Assembly (NCBI GenBank): GCA_039707655.1
Contig: CM077676.1
Span: 450,901,379-450,965,378 of the forward strand
Source of the DNA: Elymus sibiricus
Taxonomy: Eukaryota; Streptophyta; Magnoliopsida; Poales; Poaceae
Length of the DNA: 64,000 nucleotides
Reading direction: 5' to 3'
Positions 33,384 to 45,094 of this stretch are shown here, piece by piece. The notes under the pieces are model-generated. The model had not been told where the DNA came from. It did no database searches and was given only the letters and a program-made list of their open reading frames with translations. The position numbers and the translations under genes were made by a program. Positions within the stretch are counted from its first letter, which is position 1. The number at the start of each line of letters is the position of its first letter.

Positions 33384-35315
33384 GTGCCATTTTGTTGGTG
33401 TTTGGTCGGTATCCGTTCACTGATGCATGTAGGCCAAGCTAACAAGGAATAGACTAGCTATGTTTCTTATGATTAGCAAAATGTACTTGGTCCCCTATCT
33501 AGCACTTACCAACTTTCTTTGATATGTTTCTAGTATTTACTTGTTGCCACGGGCCAATTTTGGACAATACCCTAATTTATGTACACAACTAGATAACACC
33601 AGGCCACTTATGATTGCCCCACAACAATTGTGCGAACGGTGTCTCCCTTGGTAGTATTGGCCTTGTCTGTCAACATGCATGTCATTCTTCAATACGGTTC
33701 AATGGGACTAACGTTGTGTTTGGTTGAGCAGCAAATTCTAAAGAAGTTGTTATGAGCTGTGAGAAAACTGTTGTTAACTTCCAGTTGTGGAAAAACTGAA
33801 AGTTGTTTGGTTGAAACAACTGTGAAACTATAGAGTTTGCTCTGAAATTCCCATGAGGCCTGAGTGAATATGTTTATATGCTAATTGTCCATAAAGCAAT
33901 GATATGTAAGGCTGCATGCAAGGCTGAATTAAATTTCACAAGGCTTCTTAGTACACGGGATCCACCTCAGCCGGCGAGAACGCGGATGCTGCGGGAGCCA
34001 CGGGTTCGTTCTTGCGAACAAATTTTTTGTTCTGTTTCATTTGATTAATTACATGCGATTTTTATCTGTTTATATGCAGGTTCGTGAAAGGAGAGCAAGT
34101 TTTACCGATGACATGGTACTCTAAATTTCTGCTGCATTTTTAGATCTAATAATTGTTCCCAAACAACCATTAAGATGACACTATTGATCACAGTCTTTTA
34201 TGGCTGAAACTATTGTCTTGTATCATCGTAACTTTTTCTAATGGTTAATTGACAGTGATTATATGTTGAACACAGAGAGCACCAATCCGGATAGATTTTG
34301 CAACGTTTGGATGTAAGAGGAGATTTATATGTTGACTAAGTGAGCATGCATGATTCCATTCAGTATTGCATTTGAAAGGAAATGTGACATAGACAATGCA
34401 TCTTAAATTATGCATGAGATTAAACCAAAGAGTGAATGGCTTAAAATGGTTCTGTGAGCAAAGGATTTGCTTTCCGCAAAGACGTGCATCGCATGTGCAC
34501 ACTTACTACTACTGCACGAAAGTTCTCAAGTTTCACAGTTTAGTTGATTAAGCAAAAGCAAGGAGAATTTTTCACAAGTCTGGCTGCATAATACCTGAGA
34601 GCACAATACCAGTGATCACCTGATAAGGGGGTGTCACGTTTGACCACCTGCCTGCCGGTGTAGCCTCAAGAGTTTTACTGACTGATGATCAGCTGTTGGC
34701 TTTGTCAACAGAGGGGGGGTGTCCGCTGAACTGCTGTGAATATCTGCATCAAGGGTTTTGCCAGAGCAGCATTGCTTTGCTTCTTTTACATCCACACATG
34801 GTGTGAGATGTAGTAAGCTGATGACACTCGCTAGAACAGTGTACTACTAACTTACACACTGATTCTTGCAGACTAATTCATGATTAGCATTGATGGTGCA
34901 GCAGAGATTTGCTAGCCTTGGTTCTAGTTGTACAACCACTGCACAACTGTACTTAGAATTTATTCCCTTGTTTCGGTCGTTTCCTGTCATACCACAAATG
35001 CTGAAGATTCTTGGTGAAAAGAAGAGAACATGGGAGTGGACAGGTTGCTCTGAACATCCATGGTCACCATGTCCTAGTTGAGTTTGCACACCAGACACCG
35101 CGGTAGTGTAGATGAACCACATATCACGCTCATGTGTGTACGACTTTTTTGGAACAAATCTATAAGAAGTGAGGGAGTAAACTGGATCAGTACTCATCTT
35201 CATCTAATCACTCTTGTCTTGGCCACTTGGCATCTGAATCGAGGTAAAGTGCAGAAGACACGGCTCCCGGTTTATGTGCTCTAGACACTCAACTCTGCAT
35301 CACCCAACACAAAGT
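33384..35315. other. Intergenic region between gene remnant and receptor kinase
   Basis: No coding frame with a recognisable domain. 33710-33840 has TGTTTGGTT-type sequence common in hAT-derived MITEs, but no inverted ends could be paired. The rest appears unremarkable. Confidence 0.45.
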
Positions 35316-35319
35316 TGCT

Positions 35320-35534
35320 TTCTTTCTCTCTACAATCAAGAATTTTTTTTGCTTTCTTTCTAAAAAAAAGAAGAAGCGTATACAAAGTTTCTTCCAATTC
35401 CAAGAGCCATGGCACCACTTAACAGTTCTTCCTCTCTACGATCAAGAAAAAAAGTTGCCTCCTTTCTAAACAAAAAAAGAAGAAGCATAGAGAGAGTTTC
35501 TTCCAGTTCCAAGAGCCATGGCACCATTGAACAG
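35320..35534. repeat. Tandem duplication of about 107 bp downstream of the receptor kinase
   Basis: Unit 1 (35320-35425) and unit 2 (35426-35534) share CTCTCTAC-ATCAAG, AAAAAAGAAGAAGC, GTTTCTTCCA and CCAAGAGCCATGGCACCA in the same order. The pair lies about 230 bp past the kinase stop codon, possibly near its 3' UTR. Confidence 0.8.
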
Positions 35535-35762
35535 TTTTTGCAACAAACTGGAGTAGTTTGGGAAAGAGTTGTAACAATGGCCTTACAACCAGAGCAGAGC
35601 AGAGCAGAGCAGACAGCAATCTCGAAAACAAAAGGGTTGGTTAATCACATGATCATCAAAAATTAGTGACAACAAATCTACAGAGACTAGCACGACAAGG
35701 TCGCCATCAGTAGTAAAGATCATCCAAGTTGCACTGCTATCCTACAATTTATTGCCCGACAA

Positions 35763-38700
35763 TCAGTAAGGAGGAGTTTCAACGGCGGAGGACGCGGAGG
35801 CGGAGGCGGAGGGCGAGGGTATCCTGTCGAGGAGCGCGGCGGCGTCCCTCATGGCGGGCCGCTTGCCGGGCGCCATGGCGCAGCAGGCGAAGGCGAGCCG
35901 GAAGCAGCCGAGCAGCGCGTCCTCGTTGTTACCGTCAACGGCCTCGCCGCGGAGCGTGGGGTCGGCCATCCGCAGCACGCGGCCGCGCTGGTCGTCCACG
36001 GAGCCGACCACGGCGCCGGCGTGCCACTGGCAGAGCTCCACCTCGGAGTAGACGCGGCCGGAGAGCAGCTCCAGGAGCACCATGCCGAAGGAGTAGACGT
36101 CCCACTTGGCGTTGGGCCGCAGGCTCTTGAGGCACTCGGGCGCCTGGTACGGCGGCGGGGCCGACGCCGACGGGCTCGCCCCGGGCCCGGCCCCCGCGCC
36201 GCCGCCCGGCATCTGGGACAGGTCCGGCAGGCTGCTGGTGGAGTGCATGGACCGCTTGCTCCCGAACAGCCGCGCCGACGCGCCGCCGCCGCCCCGGCTG
36301 GCCGCGGCCTCGCCGGACAGCAGCCGGTCCAGCCCCAGGTCGCCCACCAGTGGCTCCATGTCGGCGCCCAGCAGGATGTTGCTCGGCTTCACGTTGCCGT
36401 GGACGCCCTTCTTGTCGTGGATGAATGCCAGCCCCCGCGCCACCCCCCGCGCGATCCGCAGCCGCGCCTCCAGGTTCTGGTGCATCGGCGACGACGCGCC
36501 GAACCGCCCTGCAACACAACAATCAAACACATGAACATCAATCAATCAAAGGGGTTATTACTGCCTGAAATCATCTTAATTTGCTGCTGCATTTCCTTCA
36601 GGTTTTTCTTTCAATTGCAAATGAAGAACGAAGAGTACTACAGTACCAAAGCAAGAGTACTCCAGGTAGTCATGTTTCAAAAGATAAAAGTGTACTGATA
36701 GTAACAATCAAGAAAGAGTAACTGCTAAAAGTGGCAAATGATTTTGGTCATTAGTGCCAAATTATGATGAATTATGACCGTTGTCCAGAGCCAATTAACT
36801 CATATTGATTTACAGCAGTACTAATTTGTGCATTGAAGGTCGTATTACAGTCGTACTATGGCTAAAGGCGCCACCTTTGCCGAGGACTGACGCCGTTGCG
36901 GCCTCAAATTTTTAGCAAATGGATCATGCAGTTGACGTACTCCGTACGATGACTCATGAGTAACACAAGCAGTTGACGTACTCCGTACGATGACTCATGA
37001 GTAACACAAGCAGTTGACCAAATTGCAGCAGGATAATGCAGCTAGATACTAAAAAATCTCATGGAAATTAACTTTGCAACAATGGAATTCCGTCAGCATA
37101 TATTCAGAAAAAAGAAGAAAAAAGCTTGTAGCAATGGAGTCGAGCAGGACTTACTCGTGAATGCGATGTTGGCGAGGCTGCCGTTGGCGGCGTAGTCGTG
37201 GATGAGGAGCTTCTCGTCGGCGCCCCAGTAGAAGCCCCGGAGCCGGAGGATGTTGGGGTGCCGGAACCGGGCGACGGCCCGCACCTGCGCCTCGAAGTCT
37301 TTGAGCTTGTCGGCGCCGCCGCTCTCGCCGATGCGCCGGACGGCCAGCGCCGTGCCGTCGGCGAGCACGGCCTTGTACACGATGCTCGACCCGGTGGCGC
37401 CGAGGATGTAGGCCGACGCCTTGAGCAGCGTCTCCATCTCCAGCTCGCCGTCGCCGCCGTCCACCGTCACCAGCGTCGCCGGCGCGGGCGCCTGCTGCTG
37501 CTGCTCGTGCTTGTTCTTGCTGTGGTGCTGCGGGGTGCCCCAGCCGATGTAGCTCCCGGCTCTCTTCTTGGGGTCCTCGCCGCCGTCGTCGTCGGAAGCC
37601 GCGTCCGACGACGACGCCGAGCAGTCGGAGCTGTCCGAGCCGTCGTTCTTGCCGCCGCCAATGCAGCATCCAATCGACGTGGCCGCCTTTTCTTCTTTGG
37701 CTCCGGCGATACCAACAGCCTTGGCTCCGCCGCCGATGCTCTTGTGCTGCAGCGCCGTTGGGTTTTCCTCCCGCCGCTGCCGTCGCTTCTTCCTGATGTG
37801 GTAGACGTACATGAAGAGCATGAAGAGGAGCCCTACACCGGCGAGGTCGCCGGCCACGATGGCAAGGATCACCAGAGGTTTGAGCTTCCCCTGACCGCTG
37901 CTCGGGGCCTTCGCTTCGGGGGAACCCGGCGGCGCCCGAGCAGCGCTCTTGGGAATGGCAGCGAACGCCGGCGGCGAGTCGGAGGCGTTGGGCGGGTTGG
38001 AGAGCGACGACGGGATGGAGCACGCGTGTTTCAGTGGCGGGCCGCACAGCCCCGGGTTGCCCTCGTACGCCGCCGCCGGCTGCGCGGCGAAGGGCCCGGC
38101 CGGCGGGACCGCGCCGGTGAAGTTATTGTTGGACAGATCCAGCGTGGTGTTGACTGGCACGACATCGGACAGCTCGGGCGGGAGCGCGCCGGTGAGGCTG
38201 TTGGACGACACGTTGAGGAACCTGAGCTGCGCCCCGCCGAAGTCCGCCGGGAGGGCGCCCCTGAAGTAGTTGTTGCTCAAGTCCACGACCTGGAGCGAGC
38301 CGAGCCCGCCGGAGGGGAGCTCCCCGGCGAGGTAGTTGTTGGCGAGTCCGAGCACGGCGAGGCCGGGCGCTCTAAGGAGCGCGGCGGGGAGCCAGCCCGC
38401 GAGCGCGTTGTCGGAGAGGTTGAGCTCCTGGAGCCCCCGCGCGTAGGACGCGTCCGGGAGCGCGCCGGAGAGGTCGTTGCCGGCGAGCGAGAGCACGCGC
38501 AGCTCGGTGGCGTTGAGCAGCAGCGCGGCGGGCAGGGTGCCGTTCAAGCCGTTCCCGGAGAGGTCGAGGTGGCGCAGGTGCTCGACGCGGGCCAGCTCGG
38601 CGGGCAGCGACCCGGACAGCTGCGCGCCGGGGAGGACGAGGCCGATGACCCGCGACACCGTGGCGGCCGCCATCGACGCGTTGAGGCCGAGCAGCGTGCC

Positions 38701-39039
38701 GTTCGCCCTGCCACCGGCGAGCGTGCTGAAGTTTCCGTTTCCGCTGCCGTCGGTGGAAGTGGAGGTGAGGTTGACCGTGGTGGCCTGCTGCCGCTGCGGC
38801 TGCGGGAAGCCGTTGCAGATGACGCCGTTCCAGTCGCAGGGGGAGCCGTCGGAGTAGCTCCAGCTACCGAGGGCGCCGAGCGGGTCCGCGGTGACCGCGC
38901 GCCGGAAGGCCATGAGCAGCTCCCCGTCCGCGTCCAGCCCGCTCGCCCCGCGGCCACACAGCGCGAGCACCACCAGCAATAAGCCATACTTCACCACCCC
39001 ACCACAAACTCCTGTGCCGCCGCGCCTCCTCGTCTCCAT
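35763..39039 (-). CDS. LRR receptor-like kinase (subfamily III, At4g37250-like), probable pseudokinase
   Basis: Exon 1 is 39039-37155, intron 37154-36509 (GT-AG), exon 2 36508-35763; phase 1 join, 876 aa. It has a signal peptide (1-34), LRR N-cap with WSYSDGSPCDWNGVIC (60-75), about six LRRs (135-315), GNPGLCGPPLKHAC (327-340), a Pro/Ser stalk, one membrane segment (389-413), an acidic Ser/Asp juxtamembrane linker and a kinase domain (540-870). The order and the LVTVDG-LLKASAYILG block match Arabidopsis At4g37250-type receptors. The kinase is atypical: beta-3 reads LAVRRI (565-570, no obvious Lys), the catalytic loop is HGNVKPSN (665-672, Asp replaced) and the DFG site is DLG (685-687). It probably acts as a plasma-membrane scaffold or co-receptor. 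No stops or frameshifts were found. Confidence 0.92.
36928..37019. repeat. 41-bp tandem repeat in the receptor kinase intron
   Basis: Two identical 41-bp units start at 36928 and 36969, with a partial third at 37010. Each contains TTGAC (W-box core), a TACTCCGTAC palindrome-like block and TGACTCATGAGTAA (GCN4/AP-1-like core). Whether it regulates the gene is not known. Confidence 0.85.
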
Positions 39040-39720
39040 TGCCGCACGAGCTCGCTAACCAACCAACTAATCAGCAGTCAGTCCCCCAGCACCGACAACG
39101 GGACGACATGGGAATGGCAAGGAAAGCTCGTCCGAATCGAGCCGGAGCAGCAGGTCAGCTGGTCGGTTGACCCGGCCCGGCTGCGCGTAGAGTAGAGTAG
39201 AGAGGAAGGAGGGGAGTGGGAGGTAGCAGGCGTAGCAGTGGGAGGTTGGCAATGGCATGTGGGAGGGGAGGGGAGGCCGGGCGGAATAAAGAAGGGAGGG
39301 GATGGATGGGAGGGTGAGGCGATGAGGTGGTGGGTGGGGGATTTTACTTGTGAAAATGGCTGGAAATGGGCGAGGAAACGCCGTTTGCGGCCGCAGATTC
39401 GCCGTTGCTGCCATGGCCCCGGCAGGAAGGAGCCGCGATAAAAATTCGAGTTTTGGGGTGTGAGCCGGGAGAGCAGAGGCGGCAGTGCACCGGTCGTTTT
39501 CGGGTGCGTGACGCGGGCGACTTGGCCTGTTCGTTGTACGACGATCCATCGATGGAGATCGAGCATGTGAATTGATGTGGTGGCCTCGCAAAGCGCGACG
39601 TTGAGTCCGCAACCGAATTGCCAGCCCGCCCAGCCCCTCCCTCACAAACGATTTCAGATGATTTCTCTTACAGCTTGTAGCCAGAAAATTTTGAATAAAG
39701 ATTCTAGGAGTAGCCAATCT
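39040..39720 (-). promoter_or_regulatory. Upstream region of the receptor kinase gene
   Basis: This is the presumed promoter and 5' UTR. On the minus strand it includes a CT-rich tract near 39190-39215 (CTCTACTCTACTCT), common in monocot leaders. The long open frames here are composition artefacts. Confidence 0.4.
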
Positions 39721-40233
39721 CTCCTCAACAACATTGGTTTTGCTGATCCCCTATCGGTTTCTAGAAAATGCAACTTTGGTTTAGTAAAAGTTGCAACTCA
39801 CCGGGGTTTTTCTTTCTTTTTCAAAACACATATCAACAAGATTTAAACATCGGTGGGACTTGTTGATCAAGGATTCGACATCGTCTCCCCAAGATTGCCT
39901 TGCCCCATCCCACGGACACAAGCCGGTCCCTTCGCCGTCCATGTCTTTTAAAGGTTTAAGTTATTTCCTAGGTCATTCATACGAGAAAACAGTATGTGCT
40001 CACGGGAAACTTGGATTTGCGCCAATTACGAGACTCCTGGGGGTGGTTTTCAAATTTGCTAGGCTTTGACCATGACAGTTGAATCTCCTATCCAATGGCC
40101 CATATGGCGTGGGAGCACGGGAGCATGCGACTCTCGAACGTTTTTCATGGAAAATTATGTTTCTTCGAGAATGGCAAGTTTAGTTGCCGAGTATGGCAAA
40201 TCTGTCTCAGTTTATTTATTTTTGTTAGAAAAT
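39721..40233. other. Intergenic stretch, nothing recognised
   Basis: No coding frame or paired repeat ends were seen. Confidence 0.5.
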
Positions 40234-40235
40234 TA

Positions 40236-40355
40236 CTCCCTCCGTTCCAAAATATAGTGCGTCATCGGTTTCCGCGCTTCAACTTGTTGGTTAAATTTAT
40301 GGTCAAAGTTGAACCTCGGGAAGCGTGGGCGCACTATATTTTGGAACGGAGGGAG
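40236..40355. repeat. Stowaway MITE, complete
   Basis: The 120-bp element starts CTCCCTCCGTTCCAAAATAT and ends with the complement, ATATTTTGGAACGGAGGGAG. TA is present on both sides (40234-40235 and 40356-40357), as for Tc1/mariner-type MITEs. Confidence 0.95.
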
Positions 40356-40562
40356 TACCGTGCTTGCAAACTAAATTTGCCATCATCGCGCCAATATATA
40401 TTGCCATGAAATACGTCAAATTTGTCATGCCTAAAAATCCAAAGTTGTGATGCATGCATGCTACAACACTGTTCAAACATGTGCTGGAATATATTTTTTT
40501 GGCTGAAATCAAAATAGAAGGATTGATTCCCTTCCCTTCTCTGTGGTAGAATTCATACCTAA

Positions 40563-41968
40563 GAGCATCTACAGACGCGATGGGCAAATCCGGCCCATCA
40601 AACGCCCGCGGACACTGACCGGACACCCCTCAAATTTGCTTATCTGCATCCGCGTCTCTCATATCCATACTAAACATGCAACGTTGATCTACTCTACGTG
40701 ATCAAACAACGGACACCAAAATCAAGCACAAACAAACACAAGATCGGCTGCAAACGAACATTAACAAACTTTCCAACACCCAAAAGATCATCATAGTTCG
40801 TCACCGGACAAGTTCTTCAACTTCTACAACTAAAAACGATATAAACATAGAGGAGGACGGGCGGGATCACCACTTCCTCGCCGAGCCTTTGCCCTTCCAG
40901 TCGTCGGCGCAGCTGTAGGCGTCCGCGGCTGGTGGAGGGTCTTCGTCGTCCGAGGAGGAGGTGCAGCTGTCGCGGTCGCCGTCGTCGCCGGAGTCGGAGA
41001 GGACGATGAGCCCTTCATCCAACGGACCGCCCTGTCCTGCTCCCGCCTGAGCTTGGCAAGCCGAGCCGCCTCCGCCGCTGCCTCCTGCGCCTCGCGCTCC
41101 GACTGCTCAATAGCTAGCCGGAGCGCCTTGGCGTTCTTCCGTCGGAGTCGGCGGGCGTCCGTCTCCGCCATCGTGAGGGACCGGCGGTAGACCCACGTGA
41201 GGAGCCGCGTGTCCTCGTCGTGCTCTGCCTGCATCCCGCGGTGGCGGCGCGCGGACTGCTCCGCCTCGTCCCTCTCCCGTGCACGCTGCCTCTCGCGGCG
41301 CGCGGCGCGCGCCTCCGATTCTGGATTGCGCGTGCAGGCCGGCGGCGTGGGCACTAGTACCCACCGCTGCCCGCGTGCAGGAGCGGCCGGCGGGGGGAGG
41401 AGACGGCGCGGGGGTGGTGCGAACTGCGTTGTCCTGGCGGAGCTGCGCGCGGGCCGGGAGGGTCCAGCTCCGTCGTCTGCGCTGCGCCGGCGCGGGAGAT
41501 GCGGTGACGCTCCAGATCCGGAGCTGCCGCCGGTGTCCATCTTGGACCGCTCCAGCGCAATGCAGAGGGCCATCTCCTCCTCGTAGTCGAGGTCGGAGCC
41601 GGAGCCGCTGCCGGAGCTGGACATCGGAGTCGACGGAGTGGATGGGATCGGAAACGGAGAGGGAGAGGAGAGAACGGAGCGAGAGAGAGAGTGAGCTAGG
41701 GTTCGTAGCGAGGTGCCCGAATTGGGGTTTTTTGTGGGGCAGCGGTGGGGTCGGTGGTGGGCCGGGCCTGTCAGGTGGACGTGCCCGGGCGTGCCCGGGC
41801 CGCCCCATATCCACCCTATATTTGGGCTGGATATGAGGGGTGCCGGTCAGCCCAGGCGTTTTTCCCCGGTCTGAGAGGTCCGGTTGGGTCGTTTTTTTGA
41901 CCGGTCAGTGACCGGACGGCCTGCCCGAGCGTTTGAGACGGGTATGAGAGGTCCGGCTGTAGATGCTC
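40563..41968. mobile_element. PIF/Harbinger-type element of 1.4 kb
   Basis: The ends GAGCATCTACAG (40563) and CTGTAGATGCTC (41957-41968) are perfect 12-bp inverted repeats, flanked by TAA on both sides (40560-40562 and 41969-41971). The 3-bp TAA target is typical of PIF/Harbinger. No DDE transposase is visible, so it is non-autonomous, but it carries a long ORF on the minus strand. Confidence 0.85.
40830..41624 (-). CDS. 264-aa unknown protein inside the Harbinger-type element
   Basis: An uninterrupted ORF starts MSSSGSGSGSDLDYEEEMAL and ends CLYRF before a stop. The first 30 residues are Ser/Gly and acidic. Residues about 35-100 are Pro/Arg/Ala-rich and low-complexity. Residues about 105-205 are a charged, Ala/Glu/Arg-rich, probably helical segment (DTRLLTWVYRRSLTMAETD, then REAQEAAAEAARLAKLRRE). 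The tail is Pro/Thr-rich. I recognise no domain and it is not a DDE transposase. It may be an accessory protein of the transposon family or a captured host piece. The GC-rich composition weakens the ORF-length argument, but the helical segment is not simple repeat sequence. Confidence 0.45.
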   Translation of the reverse strand: MSSSGSGSGSDLDYEEEMALCIALERSKMDTGGSSGSGASPHLPRRRSADDGAGPSRPARSSARTTQFAPPPRRLLPPPAAPARGQRWVLVPTPPACTRNPESEARAARRERQRARERDEAEQSARRHRGMQAEHDEDTRLLTWVYRRSLTMAETDARRLRRKNAKALRLAIEQSEREAQEAAAEAARLAKLRREQDRAVRWMKGSSSSPTPATTATATAAPPPRTTKTLHQPRTPTAAPTTGRAKARRGSGDPARPPLCLYRF

Positions 41969-41971
41969 TAA

Positions 41972-43049
41972 CAACCAAATTATAGATGGGGGACTGGATG
42001 AACATATATGGGCTATGGCTAGGGAGAGGGGAATGTCTTGTCACTTTCCACTATCCATGAGCATTGAGGACAGGTCCACCTTCATGTCCCTCCCCCATTG
42101 AATCGAACCGCCCAACTTTATCACGTTTAAGTACAAGATTGACATACCAATTCGACGGAATGCACAGGAAAGAAAAAACGCATAGGAAAATCTCGAGAAT
42201 AATGACACGGTCCAACCAAAACCCATGAAACTCCATGCGTACACACACACACAAAAACTGTAAATAAAACGACTGCGCTTGACTGTCCCGCTGCAGGTCG
42301 ATCAAGGTCAGAATTAAACACTAGTGCTTGGTAAAATAACCATTGGGGCCCTTCAACAATAAATGGATCCTCATCCATGGAGCTAGTAGTATTGTGTATT
42401 CTTCTCGAGCGCTGTGCGGCCGATGCCTGCACGATTCGTACGTGGCAGCACGAGCAGCAAGAAGTGCATTGAGGAGCGCAGTTGGGAAGGCAGTATCGTT
42501 CGGAGGTCGTGCGGGAACAGTCGTCCGAGAAGCAATTCCGATTCTTCTCACATCAGTCGGCAAGTGCAGACGGGTCCCTCGCCGATCAGGAGGAGACTAA
42601 CACGTACGTACGTCGCCTCATACTTACTGTGCAGAGCTAAGCCAGTAGGGTAGTCCGACGAATGTGGAACGGGGTTGGGGAACGAATCTTGATGCATGCA
42701 TGAAGCCATGCAGCTTTTTGCCATTGCAGTCACGTCGACCCTCCTCTTGTACAGAGGTGTGTGAGTGCGTGTAATCATGCCATGGCCCAGGGTGTACCCT
42801 CGCTCTGTGTGTGTGTGTGTGTGTGTGTGAAGGCGGTACTATCGTTGGTAGCTAGTGCGTGTCGTTGTTCTTGGCTACGAAAATGATGCTAGCACGCTAG
42901 GTGTATATGTGTGTGTATGATTAAGTTTGTTCGAGCCAGCTGAAGTTTGTTGCTTGTTCATCGTCGTGCAGTGGACCGGCAACGTAGTACGTTAGGTCGT
43001 CCATCGACGGTAGCCATGCATGTATATGCATGATTGATTGATCCGTCGA
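41972..43049. other. Intergenic region with a GT microsatellite
   Basis: No gene was recognised. A GT dinucleotide run (about 11 repeats) is at 42806-42829. The frames around 42320-42650 have no domain. Confidence 0.5.
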
Positions 43050-43806
43050 GAGTAAAATGCATAGAACCACCGCTTTCACGTCATAGCTCTAAGAAAACCA
43101 TCACTTTACAAAACGTGACATTTTACACCGCACCGAAAATTTGACAGTGGCAAAAAACACTGACCAAAAAATGATCTCGTTTTGACGCAGCAAGGCCGAA
43201 CTGCCGCTGAGGTAATGCCGCCACCGCTGTACTCTGTCTGATAGCCTAGGGTTAGGGTTATGGATTTCAGAGGGGAATTTCTTTTTGGTATGATTTGGAT
43301 CCAGTGCATTTGACCACTCAAAATTCCTTTTGAAATCGATTCAACCGCTCCTAGCCATAGATGACTCGGACTTAATCTGCTTATTTGGGAATTTACATAG
43401 TTAACAGAATCTGTAGCTTTGCTGCTCTGTTTGTCTGAATCTTTGCACTTTCTTGTTTCTCTGAAGCTTAACTGTTGTGTTTCTATGTAGCTTAACTGCT
43501 AGGTTTCCTATTTAGGAGGAGATAGAGACAAACATGATTAACTAATGAATTTCTTTGCTAGGTTTCCTATTTAGGAGGAGATAGAGACAAACATGATTAA
43601 CTAATGAATTTCTTTATGCAAAGGATAATGTTACCCTGGTGTACCATTTCACCATTTGTAGCTACTTATGATTAAGTAACTTATTTGTCTTACAGATTGG
43701 CAATTGTGGCTATGCTGAATGAGTTGATATGGAGTATCCTGAAGCTACTAAAAAAGGTCTTCAGAAGTTTTGGGCAAGATATGAAGATTGCTGTGCTGCT
43801 AGAACC
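43050..43806 (+). mobile_element. Possible truncated MULE fragment with GRF-zinc-finger-like exon
   Basis: 43050-43200 has the style of a grass MULE inverted repeat (ACCACCGCTTTCACGTCATA, AAAACCATCACTTTAC), but no partner end is visible. After an acceptor TTACAG at 43695 there is a short frame NCGYAE-stop-VDMEYPEATKKGL then FWARYEDCCAA, similar to the end of plant GRF zinc-finger proteins; a TGA interrupts it. The copia LTR at 43807 cuts it off. Confidence 0.35.
43498..43615. repeat. 59-bp tandem duplication
   Basis: Two identical 59-bp units (43498-43556 and 43557-43615) start GCTAGGTTTCCTATTTAGG and end GAATTTCTTT. Perfect identity implies a recent duplication. Confidence 0.93.
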
Positions 43807-45094
43807 TGTAGGAGATATGCCCTAGAGGCAATAATAAATGTTATTATTTATCCTTATGTTCCTAATTAAGTTTATATTCCGTGCTATAACTGCTATGGTT
43901 CTCGAGTCTGCAATAACCACGAGGCTCGGAGGGAAACTCATATGCACGTGTGGAATAATAAACGGTAAAATGTATTCCTAGTCTGGCCTCTAAGACTAGC
44001 TCAAGTGTTGCATGATGGTTCTGTTTTCCTGATCATGGACATGACTATGCCGGCAACTTTGAGGGCACAATGTTAGAAGAACATTTGTGTTGAATCGACC
44101 CGATTGATGTTATGCTATGAGATACATTCGTCACAAGTTAATGGTTAATAACACAGAGAAAGTTTATGTCTGCATAATTCCTTAGACCATGAGAGTATCG
44201 AGTTTCTTCATGCTTGATTCATGAACTTTGGGGTTTGTTAAACGTCATCCGTAACTGGGTGGCTATTACGGCGGCTTACGGGTTCATGGGAAAGTATGTC
44301 AAGTAACTTGATAGCTCAAGATTGGGATTTGCTCCTCCGACGATGAAGAGATATCTCTGGGCCCTCTCGGTGTTGCGGTATCCACCATCGTCTGGCCAGA
44401 CACAATGTGATTTGATCACAGGGATGCCGGAACACGGGAACGAGAAAAGAGAACAAACCCGGTAACGAGGTAACTGGCATTGTGGACAAGTGCTGATCCA
44501 CGGGGATGCCGATAAATCTCACCTCGGGTGTTTGTAACATATCGCGAAGCAACAGGAATAGCACACAGCAACTGGAGGTTCACTCGAATATTTATTCGTG
44601 TGGGTATAGGGGTCAATATGTGTGTCCACGGCTCCGATGTTGATCATTGATCGGAAAGTGTTCCGGTCATGTCTATACTTCACCGAACCTATAGGGGCAC
44701 ACGCTTAAGGGTCATCTATCTGCTGAATTCTAGACAGGGAGTCTGAGAGAAAGTCACCGGAAAAGTTTCGGAGACAACGGAAAAGTTTCGGAGAGAGAAC
44801 ACCGGAATAGTTTCGGTAAAACTGAAAAGTTGTTTCAGGGTATACCATTAGGTCAAATTGGTTTCGGCACACGCCTGGAAATTCTTGGAGGGTGCCAGAA
44901 TTGTTCTGGAAACTTCTGGGATTTTTCTGGAGAAAAAACCCGGAAATGTTCCGGAGCTGCCGGAACCGCTTTGGTTGCTTTTCGCAAATGAAAATCACTA
45001 ATCTGGAATTGTTTCGGAACGCGTCCAAAATTATTTTAGTGGGTACTGGAAATGTTCTAAGACCTACAGAAATATTTTCGGATTTAACGGTCGC

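Noticed and set aside
37198..38982. 594-codon plus-strand open frame
   Set aside because: It is the exact antisense of receptor-kinase exon 1. High GC suppresses stops, and the product is Arg/Glu/Gly/Val-rich without any domain.
42321..42653. Overlapping frames on both strands near 42.4 kb
   Set aside because: No domain, no splice context and Arg/Ser-rich composition.
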